Part shown: positions 1 through 7,404 of the stretch, piece by piece | Layout of the letters: each line of letters opens with the position of its first letter | Numbering within the stretch: position 1 is the first letter of the stretch | Assembly: GCF_016862435.1 (NCBI RefSeq) | Contig: NZ_BOMY01000028.1 | Span: 78,602 to 142,601, forward strand | Origin: Paractinoplanes tereljensis | GTDB taxonomy: Bacteria; Actinomycetota; Actinomycetes; Mycobacteriales; Micromonosporaceae | Reading direction: 5' to 3' | Length of the DNA stretch: 64,000 nt | Notes under the pieces: generated by a model | Database searches by the model: none | What the model saw: the letters and a program-made list of their open reading frames with translations, nothing else | What the model was told of the DNA's origin: nothing | Made by a program: the position numbers and the translations under genes

Positions 1-398
1 ACCGCCGCTGCTACGTACGGGCTGGCTGCGGCCCGGCCCTGCCGCCGGGCGTAATGGCTGATCAGGCTGGCCAGCCGCTTCGCCTTTCGGTTGGCCAGAA
101 CGTACGGGTTGTCCTCGGGGATCAGCCGGGAGTTGGGCGCACGGCGCACCCACTGGCTGCCGTCCCCACGCAACTCTCCCTGCCAGTGCTTGAGCTCCAA
201 CACGTACAGGCCGCTCGGGGTGAGAACCAGGGCGTCGATCTCGTTGATCGACCCGTCACCGGCGACGAACTCGACGTTCGCCCACACGTGGTACGGATCG
301 GAGTCCGGCAGGTATGACGCCAGCTCGCGCAGACCGTCCTGCTCGTGGAGGTAGGCACTCGCGTTGATCTGCTCCCACCGCGGCGAATCCTCACGCAT
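1..398 (-). CDS. NERD-domain protein, 5' part only (possible PglW-like NERD kinase)
   Basis: The frame is open from an ATG at 398 down to base 1, so only the first ~132 residues are present and the C-terminal part lies outside the window. Residues ~10-125 read as a NERD (nuclease-related) domain: INEIDALVLT with E53/D55, and GLYVLELKHW with E68 and K70, match the acidic and E-x-K positions of the PD-(D/E)XK-like core, followed by NPYVLANRKAKRL. The opening MREDSPRW and the spacing resemble, from memory, the N-terminus of actinobacterial NERD-kinases of the PglW (phage growth limitation/BREX type 2) family. A stand-alone NERD protein is equally possible. The domain is seen; the phage-defence role is inference. 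Confidence 0.75.
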   Translation of the reverse strand, partial: MREDSPRWEQINASAYLHEQDGLRELASYLPDSDPYHVWANVEFVAGDGSINEIDALVLTPSGLYVLELKHWQGELRGDGSQWVRRAPNSRLIPEDNPYVLANRKAKRLASLISHYARRQGRAAASPYVAAA

Positions 399-575
399 CG
401 GCCAAGACCTTCCACCGCACGGTTGTCAGACCAACACTCTAGACGGCCGGCCCAGCGGCGCCCCCGGCGCGACGTGGGGGATTGGCAGCGTGCGGCGCGG
501 AACTGTCACATGCTGGTGGCATGCTCGGGGAGTAGGTCCGCTCAGCGGCCGGCGGGCGGCGGGAAGGAGCAGGTC

Positions 576-1163
576 ATGACCAAGGTGATCGCCGAGATCA
601 CGGTGTCGCTGGACGGGTTCGTGGCCGGGACGGGTGCCGGGCCCGAACGCGGGCTCGGGGTCGGCGGGGACTCGCTGCACAACTGGGCCCTCAAGCCGGA
701 CGCGATCGACCGGGCGGTGCTCGAGGAGTCCGTCGCGGCGACCGGCGTGGTCATCATGGGGCGGCGGCTGTTCGACATCGTCGACGCGCCGACCGGGTGG
801 AACGACAAGATGGGCTACGGCGCCGACCTGGCCGCCGAGCCGCCGGTGCTGGTGGTCACCCACACCCCGCCCGACGAGGTGCGGCTGGCCGACCGGATGA
901 CCTTCGTGGTCGACGGCATCGCCAGCGCGGTGGCCAAGGGCATCACCATGGCCGAGGACCGCGACGTCGTGATCATGGGCGGCGGCGAGACGATCCGCCG
1001 GGCGATCGAGGCCGACGTGGTCGACGAGCTGCGGTTGCACGTCGCGCCGCTGCTGCTGGGGGCGGGCCGGCCGCTCTTCGCCGGCGCCACCCCGCGCACG
1101 CTGCGGCAGATCCACGTGCGCCCCTCCGGCCAGGCCACCCACGTGACCTACCGCCTGAACTGA
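576..1163 (+). CDS. Dihydrofolate reductase/RibD C-terminal family reductase
   Basis: A 195-residue protein of the RibD C-terminal/DHFR-like fold, predicted to be a soluble NAD(P)H-dependent reductase of unknown substrate. Seen: the N-terminal strand MTKVIAEITVSLDGFVAG, the VVIMGRRLFD segment (residues ~60), and the C-terminal nucleotide-binding signature DVVIMGGGETIRRAI with VDELRLHVAPLLLGAGRPLF. These are hallmarks of the YwjB/YyaP-like branch. The ATG at 576 is preceded by GGAAGGAG at 562-569, which decides this start over upstream in-frame codons. It converges on the LacI gene with only 2 bases between the stops, so it is a single-gene unit. The family has few assigned substrates, so none is claimed. 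Confidence 0.9.
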   Translation: MTKVIAEITVSLDGFVAGTGAGPERGLGVGGDSLHNWALKPDAIDRAVLEESVAATGVVIMGRRLFDIVDAPTGWNDKMGYGADLAAEPPVLVVTHTPPDEVRLADRMTFVVDGIASAVAKGITMAEDRDVVIMGGGETIRRAIEADVVDELRLHVAPLLLGAGRPLFAGATPRTLRQIHVRPSGQATHVTYRLN

Positions 1164-1165
1164 GG

Positions 1166-2197
1166 TCAGGCCGAGGCTCGCCAGACGATCGGGGAGGGGA
1201 GCAGGAGGCCCTGCTGGGGGATCTGCTCGCCGCGCAGGCGCCGCAGGACCATGTCGGCGGCGTGGGCGCCGATGTCGTCGGCCGGCTGGTGGACGGTGGA
1301 GAGGTTCGGGCGGGTGCGGGTGGCCCACGAGCTGTCGTCGAAGCCGACGATGCCCACGTCGTCGGGGACGCTGCGGCCCGCCTCGCGAAGCGCTTCGATG
1401 GCGCCGGCCGCCACCGCGTCGGACGCCGCGAAGACGCCGTCGATGGTGGGGTCGCGCTCCAGGAGCGTACGCATCCCTTTGGCGCCGCAGGCGAAGTCGT
1501 ACAGCGGGACCTCGGCCACCAGGCTCTCGTCGAACAGCGGGCCGAGGGCCTGCCGGAAGCCGGTCAGGCGGTCGGCGCCGGAGTCGCGGTCGACGGCCGC
1601 GGCGATCATGCCGACCCGGCGGCGGCCGGTCGACAGCAGGCGGCGGGTGATCTCCTCGGCCGAGGCGAGATTGTCTATTCCGACGTAGGGAATGTCGGGG
1701 TGCAGGTCGCGCGGGTGGCCGACGAACGCGGCCGGCAGGTTGAGGCTGCCGACCACCTGGATGATCGGGTCGTGGCTCTTGGCCGAGACGATGATCGCGC
1801 CGTCGACGAAGCCACCAGAGAGGTATCGGGTGATCCGGGCCGTGTCGCGTTCGGAGTCGACCACCAGATTGACCATCTGGTAATCGGCGGCGGACAGCGT
1901 GGAGTTGGCACCCAGCATGATGCCGCCGATGTTGGGGTCCTCCAGGAACAGTGAGTGCGGCTCCAGCACGATGAAACCCACGGCCTGGGAACGCTGCATC
2001 ACGAGGTTGCGCGCCGCGGTGTTCGGCACGTAACCGACCTCGCGGATGGCGCGCTCGATGGCGGCCCGGGCCGTCGCCGACACGTAGCCGCCGTTGAGCA
2101 CACGGCTCACCGTGCCCCGGGAAACCCCGGCGGCGGCGGCGATGTCGTGCACGGTGGCCCTTTTGCCGGTCTTGTTCGGCAGTCCTGGCGAACTCAC
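1166..2197 (-). CDS. LacI-family transcriptional repressor of the galactoside operon
   Basis: A 343-residue LacI/GalR-type regulator. The N-terminal helix-turn-helix (residues ~14-60) shows TVHDIAAAAGVSRGTVSRVL, followed by the hinge helix region YVPNTAARNLV, then a periplasmic-binding-protein-like effector domain (~70-340) with typical GIVGFDDSSWA and RPNLSTVHQP segments. It is transcribed divergently from the GH42/ABC/GH36 operon, and two TGTGCACGT-type palindromes lie in the shared region. By family logic it represses that operon until a galactoside or galactose-containing ligand binds, and it may repress itself. The ligand is inferred from the neighbours only. Confidence 0.92.
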   Translation of the reverse strand: MSSPGLPNKTGKRATVHDIAAAAGVSRGTVSRVLNGGYVSATARAAIERAIREVGYVPNTAARNLVMQRSQAVGFIVLEPHSLFLEDPNIGGIMLGANSTLSAADYQMVNLVVDSERDTARITRYLSGGFVDGAIIVSAKSHDPIIQVVGSLNLPAAFVGHPRDLHPDIPYVGIDNLASAEEITRRLLSTGRRRVGMIAAAVDRDSGADRLTGFRQALGPLFDESLVAEVPLYDFACGAKGMRTLLERDPTIDGVFAASDAVAAGAIEALREAGRSVPDDVGIVGFDDSSWATRTRPNLSTVHQPADDIGAHAADMVLRRLRGEQIPQQGLLLPSPIVWRASA

Positions 2198-2221
2198 GTC
2201 ATGACTTTATCTTTTTGCGTC

Positions 2222-2250
2222 TTGACGCTGGTCAGCGGCAATCCTACTGT
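2222..2250 (+). promoter_or_regulatory. Putative sigma-70-type promoter of the galactoside operon
   Basis: TTGACG at 2222-2227 and TACTGT at 2245-2250 are separated by 17 bases, a good housekeeping -35/-10 arrangement pointing at the GH42 gene. The first operator begins at the last base of the -10 hexamer and would cover the transcription start, the classical position for repression by a LacI-family protein. No start-site data; prediction from spacing and motif only. Confidence 0.6.
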
Positions 2251-2263
2251 GTGCACGTTCACA
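2250..2263. promoter_or_regulatory. LacI-family operator O1 (TGTGCACGTTCACA)
   Basis: A near-perfect palindrome with a central CG, TGTGCACGTTCACA, extended by one more TG/CA step on each side (arms TGTGTG at 2248-2253 and CACACA at 2260-2265). The half-site and central CpG fit GalR/LacI operators. It overlaps the predicted transcription start of the operon and lies between it and the divergent regulator gene. Confidence 0.7.
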
Positions 2264-2296
2264 CATCTGACCTGCGGAATTTTCCGGCCGGAAATG

Positions 2297-2310
2297 TGTG
2301 CACGTGCACA
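2297..2310. promoter_or_regulatory. LacI-family operator O2 (TGTGCACGTGCACA)
   Basis: A perfect 14-base palindrome, TGTGCACGTGCACA, 47 bases (start to start) downstream of the first operator and 18 bases before the GTG start of the GH42 gene. It shares 13 of 14 bases with the first site. Two sites at about 4.5 helical turns would allow co-operative binding or looping by one regulator (inference). Confidence 0.7.
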
Positions 2311-2328
2311 GGTAAAGGAGAGACGCCC

Positions 2329-4293
2329 GTGATCACCCTGGGCTGCGATTACAACCCGGAGCAGTGGCCGGCCGAGGTCTGGGCCGAGGACGTCGCTTTG
2401 ATGCGGGCCGCCGGAATCAACCTGGTGGCCATCAATATCTTCGGCTGGTCGGACCTCGAGCCGCGCGCCGGTGAGTACGACTTCAAGCAGCTCGACCGCA
2501 TCATCGAACTACTGCACCAGAACGGCATCCGGATCAACCTGGGCACCGCCACCGCGTCCCCGCCGCCGTGGCTGGCCAGCCGCCACCCGGAGATCCTGCC
2601 GATGGCGGCCGACGGCACCCGGCGTTACCCGGGCGGCCGGCAGGCCTGGTGCCCGAGCTCGCCGGTCTTCCGCGAGCGGGCCTTCGCCCTGGTCGAGCAG
2701 GTGGCCCAGCGGTACGGCCAGCACCCGGCCGTGGCCCTCTGGCACGTCTCGAACGAACTCGGCTGTCACAATGCGCTCTGCTACTGCGACGCCAGCGCCG
2801 AGCGTTTCCGTGAGTGGCTCACCGACCGCTACCAGACGGTCGAGGCCCTCAACGCCGCGTGGGGCACCTCGTTCTGGAGCCAGCGGTACGGCGCGTGGGA
2901 CGAGGTGCTGCCGCCGCGGGCCGCGCTGTCGCTGCGCAACCCGGCCCAGATGCTCGACTTCCAGCGCTTCTCCTCGGACGAGTTGCTCGGCTATTACGAG
3001 GCCGAGGCCGCCATCATCAAAAAGCAGAGCTCTATACCAGTCACCACGAACTTCATGGTCACCGCGCACATCCGCAACATGGACTACTGGCGCTGGGCGC
3101 CGCGGATGGACGTCATCGCCAACGACCACTACCTCGACCACCGCCTCGGGCACCCGGCCACCGAGCTGAGCTTCGCCGCCGACCTGACCCGCGGCCTGGC
3201 CGGCGGGAAGCCGTGGATGCTGATGGAGCAGTCCACCGGCGCGGTCAACTGGCAACCGGTCAACCTGACCAAGGCGCCGGGCGAGATGCTCCGCAACACG
3301 CTCACCCACGTGGCCCGGGGTGCCGACTCGATCTGCTTCTTCCAGTGGCGGGCCTCGGCCCAGGGCAGCGAGAAGTTCCACTCGGCGATGCTGCCGCACG
3401 CGGGCACCGAGACAGAGCAGTGGCGCGAGGTCCTCGACCTGTCGTACTCGTTGCGCCGGCTGGCCGAGGTGGCCGGTTCCACCGTCGAGACCGACACCGC
3501 GGTCATCTTCAGCTGGGAATCCTGGTGGGCGGTCGAGCAGGAGGGCCGTCCGTCGTCGGCGGTGAACTACCTGGAGCAGGTGCACTCGGCGTACCGGGGG
3601 CTGCGCGAACTGGGCGTGACCGCCGACGTGATCAGCCCGGACGGTGACCTCAGCAAGTACCGCTTCGTGGTCATCCCCTGCCTCTACCTGGTCTCCGATG
3701 CGCAAGCCAAGGCGATCAAGGACTTCGTCGACAACGGCGGCCACGTGCTGGTCACCTTCTTCAGCGGAATCGCCGACGGCGACGACCGGATTCGGCTCGG
3801 CGGTTACCCCGGTGCGTTCCGCGACCTGCTCGGCGTGAGCGTCGAGGAGTTCGCGCCGCTCTCCCCGGACACCACGGTGACGCTCGACAACGGCGGAGAG
3901 GCCGGCCTGTGGGCGGAGCGGCTGCGCACGACCACCGCCGAGGTCTGGGCCAGTTACATCGACGGCCCGCTGCCCGGCGTCCCGGCCATCACCCGCAACG
4001 GCAACGCCTGGTACGTGGCGACCGCGCTGGACCGGCCGGCGATGCGCGCGGTGCTGCGCGAGGCCACGCAAAAGGCCGGCGTGCAAAACCAGGGCCCGGA
4101 GAACGACGGGTCCATCGAGGTGGTCCGACGAAGGACCACCGACCAGACGTACGCCTTCGTGATCAACCACGGGGCGAGCGAGATCGAGTACGCGGTCGCG
4201 GGCAGCGACCTGATCAGCGGCGAGAACGTGCGTGGCCGGCTCCGGGTGCCGCCCGGTGGCGTACGCGTCGTCCGTGAGGAGGTCCAGCCGTGA
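2329..4293 (+). CDS. Beta-galactosidase, glycoside hydrolase family 42
   Basis: A 654-residue GH42 enzyme that removes terminal beta-galactosyl residues. The catalytic (beta/alpha)8 barrel starts at once (CDYNPEQWP) with the acid/base Glu at E143 in WHVSNELG and the nucleophile Glu at E300 in WMLMEQSTG. Cys108, Cys146, Cys151 and Cys153 match the zinc-site cysteines of the family. A trimerisation domain follows (~395-600), then a short C-terminal domain. No signal peptide, so it acts in the cytoplasm on imported oligosaccharides. The GTG at 2329 is chosen because AAAGGAG lies at 2314-2320; the frame stays open upstream but runs through the promoter and operators. First gene of the operon; overlaps the next gene by 4 bases. 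Confidence 0.93.
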   Translation: MITLGCDYNPEQWPAEVWAEDVALMRAAGINLVAINIFGWSDLEPRAGEYDFKQLDRIIELLHQNGIRINLGTATASPPPWLASRHPEILPMAADGTRRYPGGRQAWCPSSPVFRERAFALVEQVAQRYGQHPAVALWHVSNELGCHNALCYCDASAERFREWLTDRYQTVEALNAAWGTSFWSQRYGAWDEVLPPRAALSLRNPAQMLDFQRFSSDELLGYYEAEAAIIKKQSSIPVTTNFMVTAHIRNMDYWRWAPRMDVIANDHYLDHRLGHPATELSFAADLTRGLAGGKPWMLMEQSTGAVNWQPVNLTKAPGEMLRNTLTHVARGADSICFFQWRASAQGSEKFHSAMLPHAGTETEQWREVLDLSYSLRRLAEVAGSTVETDTAVIFSWESWWAVEQEGRPSSAVNYLEQVHSAYRGLRELGVTADVISPDGDLSKYRFVVIPCLYLVSDAQAKAIKDFVDNGGHVLVTFFSGIADGDDRIRLGGYPGAFRDLLGVSVEEFAPLSPDTTVTLDNGGEAGLWAERLRTTTAEVWASYIDGPLPGVPAITRNGNAWYVATALDRPAMRAVLREATQKAGVQNQGPENDGSIEVVRRRTTDQTYAFVINHGASEIEYAVAGSDLISGENVRGRLRVPPGGVRVVREEVQP

Positions 4294-5153
4294 AGCGCCA
4301 TGCCAGCGCGATTTTCTTCTTCGTCACGCCGTTCGGCGTACTGTTCGCGCTCTTCTATCTGATTCCGATCTTCTACGCCGTGTGGCAGTCGCTCTACACG
4401 GTGAAGCGCACCGGAACGTTCGGCCCGGCCACCGATGTCTTCGGCGGTTTCGTGCAGTACCGCGAGGTCTTCACCAACGGGCCGTTCTGGGAGTCCATCG
4501 AGCGGGTGTTCCTGTTCGGCATCGTGCAGGTGCCGGTCATGCTCGGGCTGGCGCTGTTCCTGGCGCTGCTGCTCGACTCCGGCCTGGTGAAGGGCAAGGG
4601 CTTCTTCCGGCTCGCGTTCTTCCTGCCGTACGCGGTGCCCGGGGTGGTCGCCGCGATCATGTGGGGCTACCTGTACTCGCCCAACCTGTCGCCGTTCACC
4701 GCGGTGACCGCCAGCGCCGATCTGCTCTCCCCGAGCTTCGTGCTCTGGGCCATGGCGAACGTCGTGACCTGGGTCTACATCGGCTACAACATGCTGATCA
4801 TCTACTCGGCGCTGCTCGCGGTGCCGACCGAGATCTACGAGGCCGCCAAGATCGACGGCGCCGGGGTCTTCCGGACCGCGTGGTCCATCAAGATCCCGAT
4901 GGTGCTGCCGGCGATCGTGCTGACCACGGTGTTCTCCATCATCGGCACGCTCCAGTTGCTCGCCGAGCCGCAGGTCTTCCGCAGCTTCAGCTCCGCGGTG
5001 TCCAGCACGTACACGCCGAACCTGACCGTGCTGTCCACCTCGGCCGTGCCCAACTTCCACCTGGCCGCCGCGTTCTCGGTGGTCCTGGCGCTGGCCACGT
5101 TCATCCTCTCGTTCGCGTTCCTCAAGTTCACCCAGCGCAAGGGAGTGCAGTGA
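4290..5153 (+). CDS. Sugar ABC transporter permease, MalF type
   Basis: A 287-residue inner-membrane permease of the CUT1 (carbohydrate uptake) class. About six hydrophobic spans are visible, starting with an N-terminal AIFFFVTPFGVLFALFYLI segment, and the cytoplasmic EAA loop reads IYEAAKIDGAGVFRTAW at ~190-206, the site that docks on the ATPase. The GTG start overlaps the GH42 stop in GTGA, implying translational coupling. It forms a heterodimer with the next gene product and receives sugar from the lipoprotein at 6020. No ATPase gene is present in this operon, so a shared MsiK-like ATPase is expected. Confidence 0.92.
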   Translation: MKRHASAIFFFVTPFGVLFALFYLIPIFYAVWQSLYTVKRTGTFGPATDVFGGFVQYREVFTNGPFWESIERVFLFGIVQVPVMLGLALFLALLLDSGLVKGKGFFRLAFFLPYAVPGVVAAIMWGYLYSPNLSPFTAVTASADLLSPSFVLWAMANVVTWVYIGYNMLIIYSALLAVPTEIYEAAKIDGAGVFRTAWSIKIPMVLPAIVLTTVFSIIGTLQLLAEPQVFRSFSSAVSSTYTPNLTVLSTSAVPNFHLAAAFSVVLALATFILSFAFLKFTQRKGVQ

Positions 5154-5992
5154 TGGCTGCCTTCAAGCTGCCGAAGTACGGCGCCATGCTCGTGATGGCC
5201 GTCTTCACGCTCTACTTCCTGACCCCGCTGTGGTGGCTGTTCGTCGCCTCCGGCAAGAAGGACGGGCAGGTCACCGAGGGAAGCCCGCTGTTGCCGGACC
5301 ACTTCTCGCTCGGCGAGAACCTGTCCCAGCTGTTCCGCTACAACGACGGGATCTTCCTGCGCTGGATGGCGAACTCGATCGCCTACACCGTCGGGGCGGC
5401 GCTGCTCGGCACCCTGCTGGCCGGCATGTGCGGCTACGCCCTGGCCAAGTACGTGTTCCGCGGCCGGGAACTGATCTTCAACATCGTGCTCGGCGGCGTG
5501 CTGGTGCCGGCGACCGCGCTGGCCCTGCCGCTGTTCCTGATGTTCAGCAAGGTCGAGCTGGCCAACACCTTCTGGGCGGTCTTCCTGCCCAGCCTGGTGA
5601 ACCCGTTCGGCGTGTACCTCGGCCGGATCTACGCCGCGGCCAGCGTTCCCGACGAATTGCTGGAAGCGGCCCGGATCGACGGCTCCGGCGAGGTTCGGAC
5701 CTTCTTCACCCTGTCCACGCGTCTCATGGCGCCCGCCTTCGTGACGATCTTCCTGTTCCATTTCGTCGCGGTGTGGAACAACTTCATGCTCCCGCTGATC
5801 ATGCTCGGCAATGAGCGGTTGTTCCCGGTGACTCTCGGTCTCTATTCCTGGAACACCCAGGTCAACCAGCATCCGGAGCTGCGCGCCCTGGTTCTTGTCG
5901 GAGCGTTTGTGTCAATCGTTCCGATGGTTATCGCATTTCTCTCACTACAGCGCTTCTGGCGCAGCGGCCTTGGTGCCGGATCCATCAAGTAA
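5153..5992 (+). CDS. Sugar ABC transporter permease, MalG type
   Basis: A 279-residue CUT1 permease, partner of the preceding MalF-type protein. It has an N-terminal span (MLVMAVFTLYFLTPLWWLFV), about five further spans and the EAA loop ELLEAARIDGSGEVRTFF around residues 185-200, and ends with the QRFWRSGLGAGSIK-type tail common in MalG proteins. The ATG shares one base with the upstream stop (TGATG at 5151-5155). Expected substrate is a galactose-containing oligosaccharide, judged by the flanking beta- and alpha-galactosidases. Confidence 0.92.
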   Translation: MAAFKLPKYGAMLVMAVFTLYFLTPLWWLFVASGKKDGQVTEGSPLLPDHFSLGENLSQLFRYNDGIFLRWMANSIAYTVGAALLGTLLAGMCGYALAKYVFRGRELIFNIVLGGVLVPATALALPLFLMFSKVELANTFWAVFLPSLVNPFGVYLGRIYAAASVPDELLEAARIDGSGEVRTFFTLSTRLMAPAFVTIFLFHFVAVWNNFMLPLIMLGNERLFPVTLGLYSWNTQVNQHPELRALVLVGAFVSIVPMVIAFLSLQRFWRSGLGAGSIK

Positions 5993-6019
5993 AAAAGTAA
6001 TGAAATCCCGGGAGGGAAA

Positions 6020-7351
6020 ATGCGCTTTCGCGCTCGCTCCATCGCGATTCTGCTTCTGTCCACTCTTTCGATAACCGCCTGTTCCTCCGGCGGGGACGAC
6101 GATGCCGCTACCACCACCGGTACGGCCTCCTGCGCTCCCTCCAGCGGCCCGGTCACGCTGACCTACACGACCTGGATCCCGAACATCGAGAAGGTCGTCG
6201 ACGTCTGGAACAAGGCGAACCCCGACATCCAGGTCAAGGTGCAGACCGGCCCGAACGGCAACGGCGGCACCTACGCCAACTTCTTCAACCAGCTCAAGGC
6301 CGGCAACGCGCCCGACCTCGGCCACATCGAGTACGACGCGCTGCCCAGCTTCCGGGTGCAGGACGGCCTGACCGACCTCGGCAGCTGCGACATCGTCGCC
6401 CAGTCGCAGAGCAAGTTCATCGACTGGACCTGGAACCAGGTCAGCTTCGGCGAGCAGGGCCACGTGTACGGCATCCCGCAGGACGCCGGCCCGATGGCGC
6501 TGTTCTACCGCAAGGACCTGTTCGAGAAGAACAACATCCCGGTCCCGACGACCTGGGACGAGTACGCGGCGGCGGCCGAGAAGGTGAAGGCCGCGGGCGG
6601 TTACATCACCAACTTCTCGCAGAGCGACATCAACCAGTTCGCCGGCCTGGCCTGGCAGGCGGGCGCCCACTGGTTCGGCAACGACGGCACCAACTGGACC
6701 GTCAGCATGACCGACGACGCCACCAAGAAGGTCGCCGACTACTGGCAGGGCCTGATCGACAAGAAGCTGGTCTCCTCGGTCCCGCCGTGGACCCCGGAGT
6801 GGGACAACGCCTACAACTCCAGCAGCGCGTGGACCTGGGTCTCCGCGGTGTGGGGCGCCAACTCGATCGCCAGCGGCGCGCCGAAGACCTCCGGCAAGTG
6901 GGCGGTTGCCCCGATGCCGCAGTGGACCGCGGGCGACAAGGTCGCCGGTAACTGGGGTGGCTCGTCCACCGCCGTCTTCAAGACCTCGAAGCACCCGTAC
7001 GAGGCCGCGAAGTTCGCGCTCTGGCTGAACACCTCCACCGAGGCGCTTACGCTGCTGAACAAGGAGGCCAACCTGTACCCGGCCACCAAGGAAGGCGCTT
7101 CGCTGCCGGCCCTGAAGGAGGGCGTTGACTTCTACGGCGGCCAGAAGATCTACGACGTCTTCGCGGAGGCCTCCACCGAGGTGAAGGCCGACTTCACCTG
7201 GGGACCGACGATGACCCAGACGTACGCCGACGCCTCGGACGGCTTCAAGAAGGCGGTCACCGGCCAGGGCACGCTCACCCAGGCCCTGACCGACGCCCAG
7301 TCGAAGACCATCTCGACGCTGAAGTCGCAGTCCATCCCGGTCAAGGAATAG
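6020..7351 (+). CDS. Sugar-binding lipoprotein of the galactoside ABC importer
   Basis: A 443-residue extracellular solute-binding protein (family 1). A basic N-terminus, a hydrophobic run and the lipobox ITAC with Cys21 mark it as a lipoprotein held on the outer face of the membrane. A Ser/Asp/Thr-rich linker follows, then the two-lobed binding domain (VTLTYTTWIPN at the start; PNGNGGTYANFFNQLKAGN; GIPQDAGPMALFYRKDLF). GGGAGGGAAA just before the ATG supplies the ribosome site. It comes after its permeases, which is less usual, and a stable hairpin follows it before the GH36 gene. Ligand inferred from the operon. Confidence 0.92.
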   Translation: MRFRARSIAILLLSTLSITACSSGGDDDAATTTGTASCAPSSGPVTLTYTTWIPNIEKVVDVWNKANPDIQVKVQTGPNGNGGTYANFFNQLKAGNAPDLGHIEYDALPSFRVQDGLTDLGSCDIVAQSQSKFIDWTWNQVSFGEQGHVYGIPQDAGPMALFYRKDLFEKNNIPVPTTWDEYAAAAEKVKAAGGYITNFSQSDINQFAGLAWQAGAHWFGNDGTNWTVSMTDDATKKVADYWQGLIDKKLVSSVPPWTPEWDNAYNSSSAWTWVSAVWGANSIASGAPKTSGKWAVAPMPQWTAGDKVAGNWGGSSTAVFKTSKHPYEAAKFALWLNTSTEALTLLNKEANLYPATKEGASLPALKEGVDFYGGQKIYDVFAEASTEVKADFTWGPTMTQTYADASDGFKKAVTGQGTLTQALTDAQSKTISTLKSQSIPVKE

Positions 7352-7358
7352 ATCTAGG

Positions 7359-7384
7359 GGGCCGGCCCGGAACCGGGCCGGCCC
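7359..7384 (+). terminator. Intra-operon hairpin after the sugar-binding protein gene
   Basis: GGGCCGGCCCGG (7359-7370) and its exact complement CCGGGCCGGCCC (7373-7384) form a 12-pair stem with a 2-base gap, immediately after the lipoprotein stop and 20 bases before the GH36 start. There is no T-run, so it may be a partial terminator or an mRNA-stabilising structure that raises binding-protein yield over downstream genes (inference). A similar hairpin sits after the binding-protein gene at 20580. Confidence 0.7.
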
Positions 7385-7404
7385 ATTCTTACTGGAGTTC
7401 CGTT

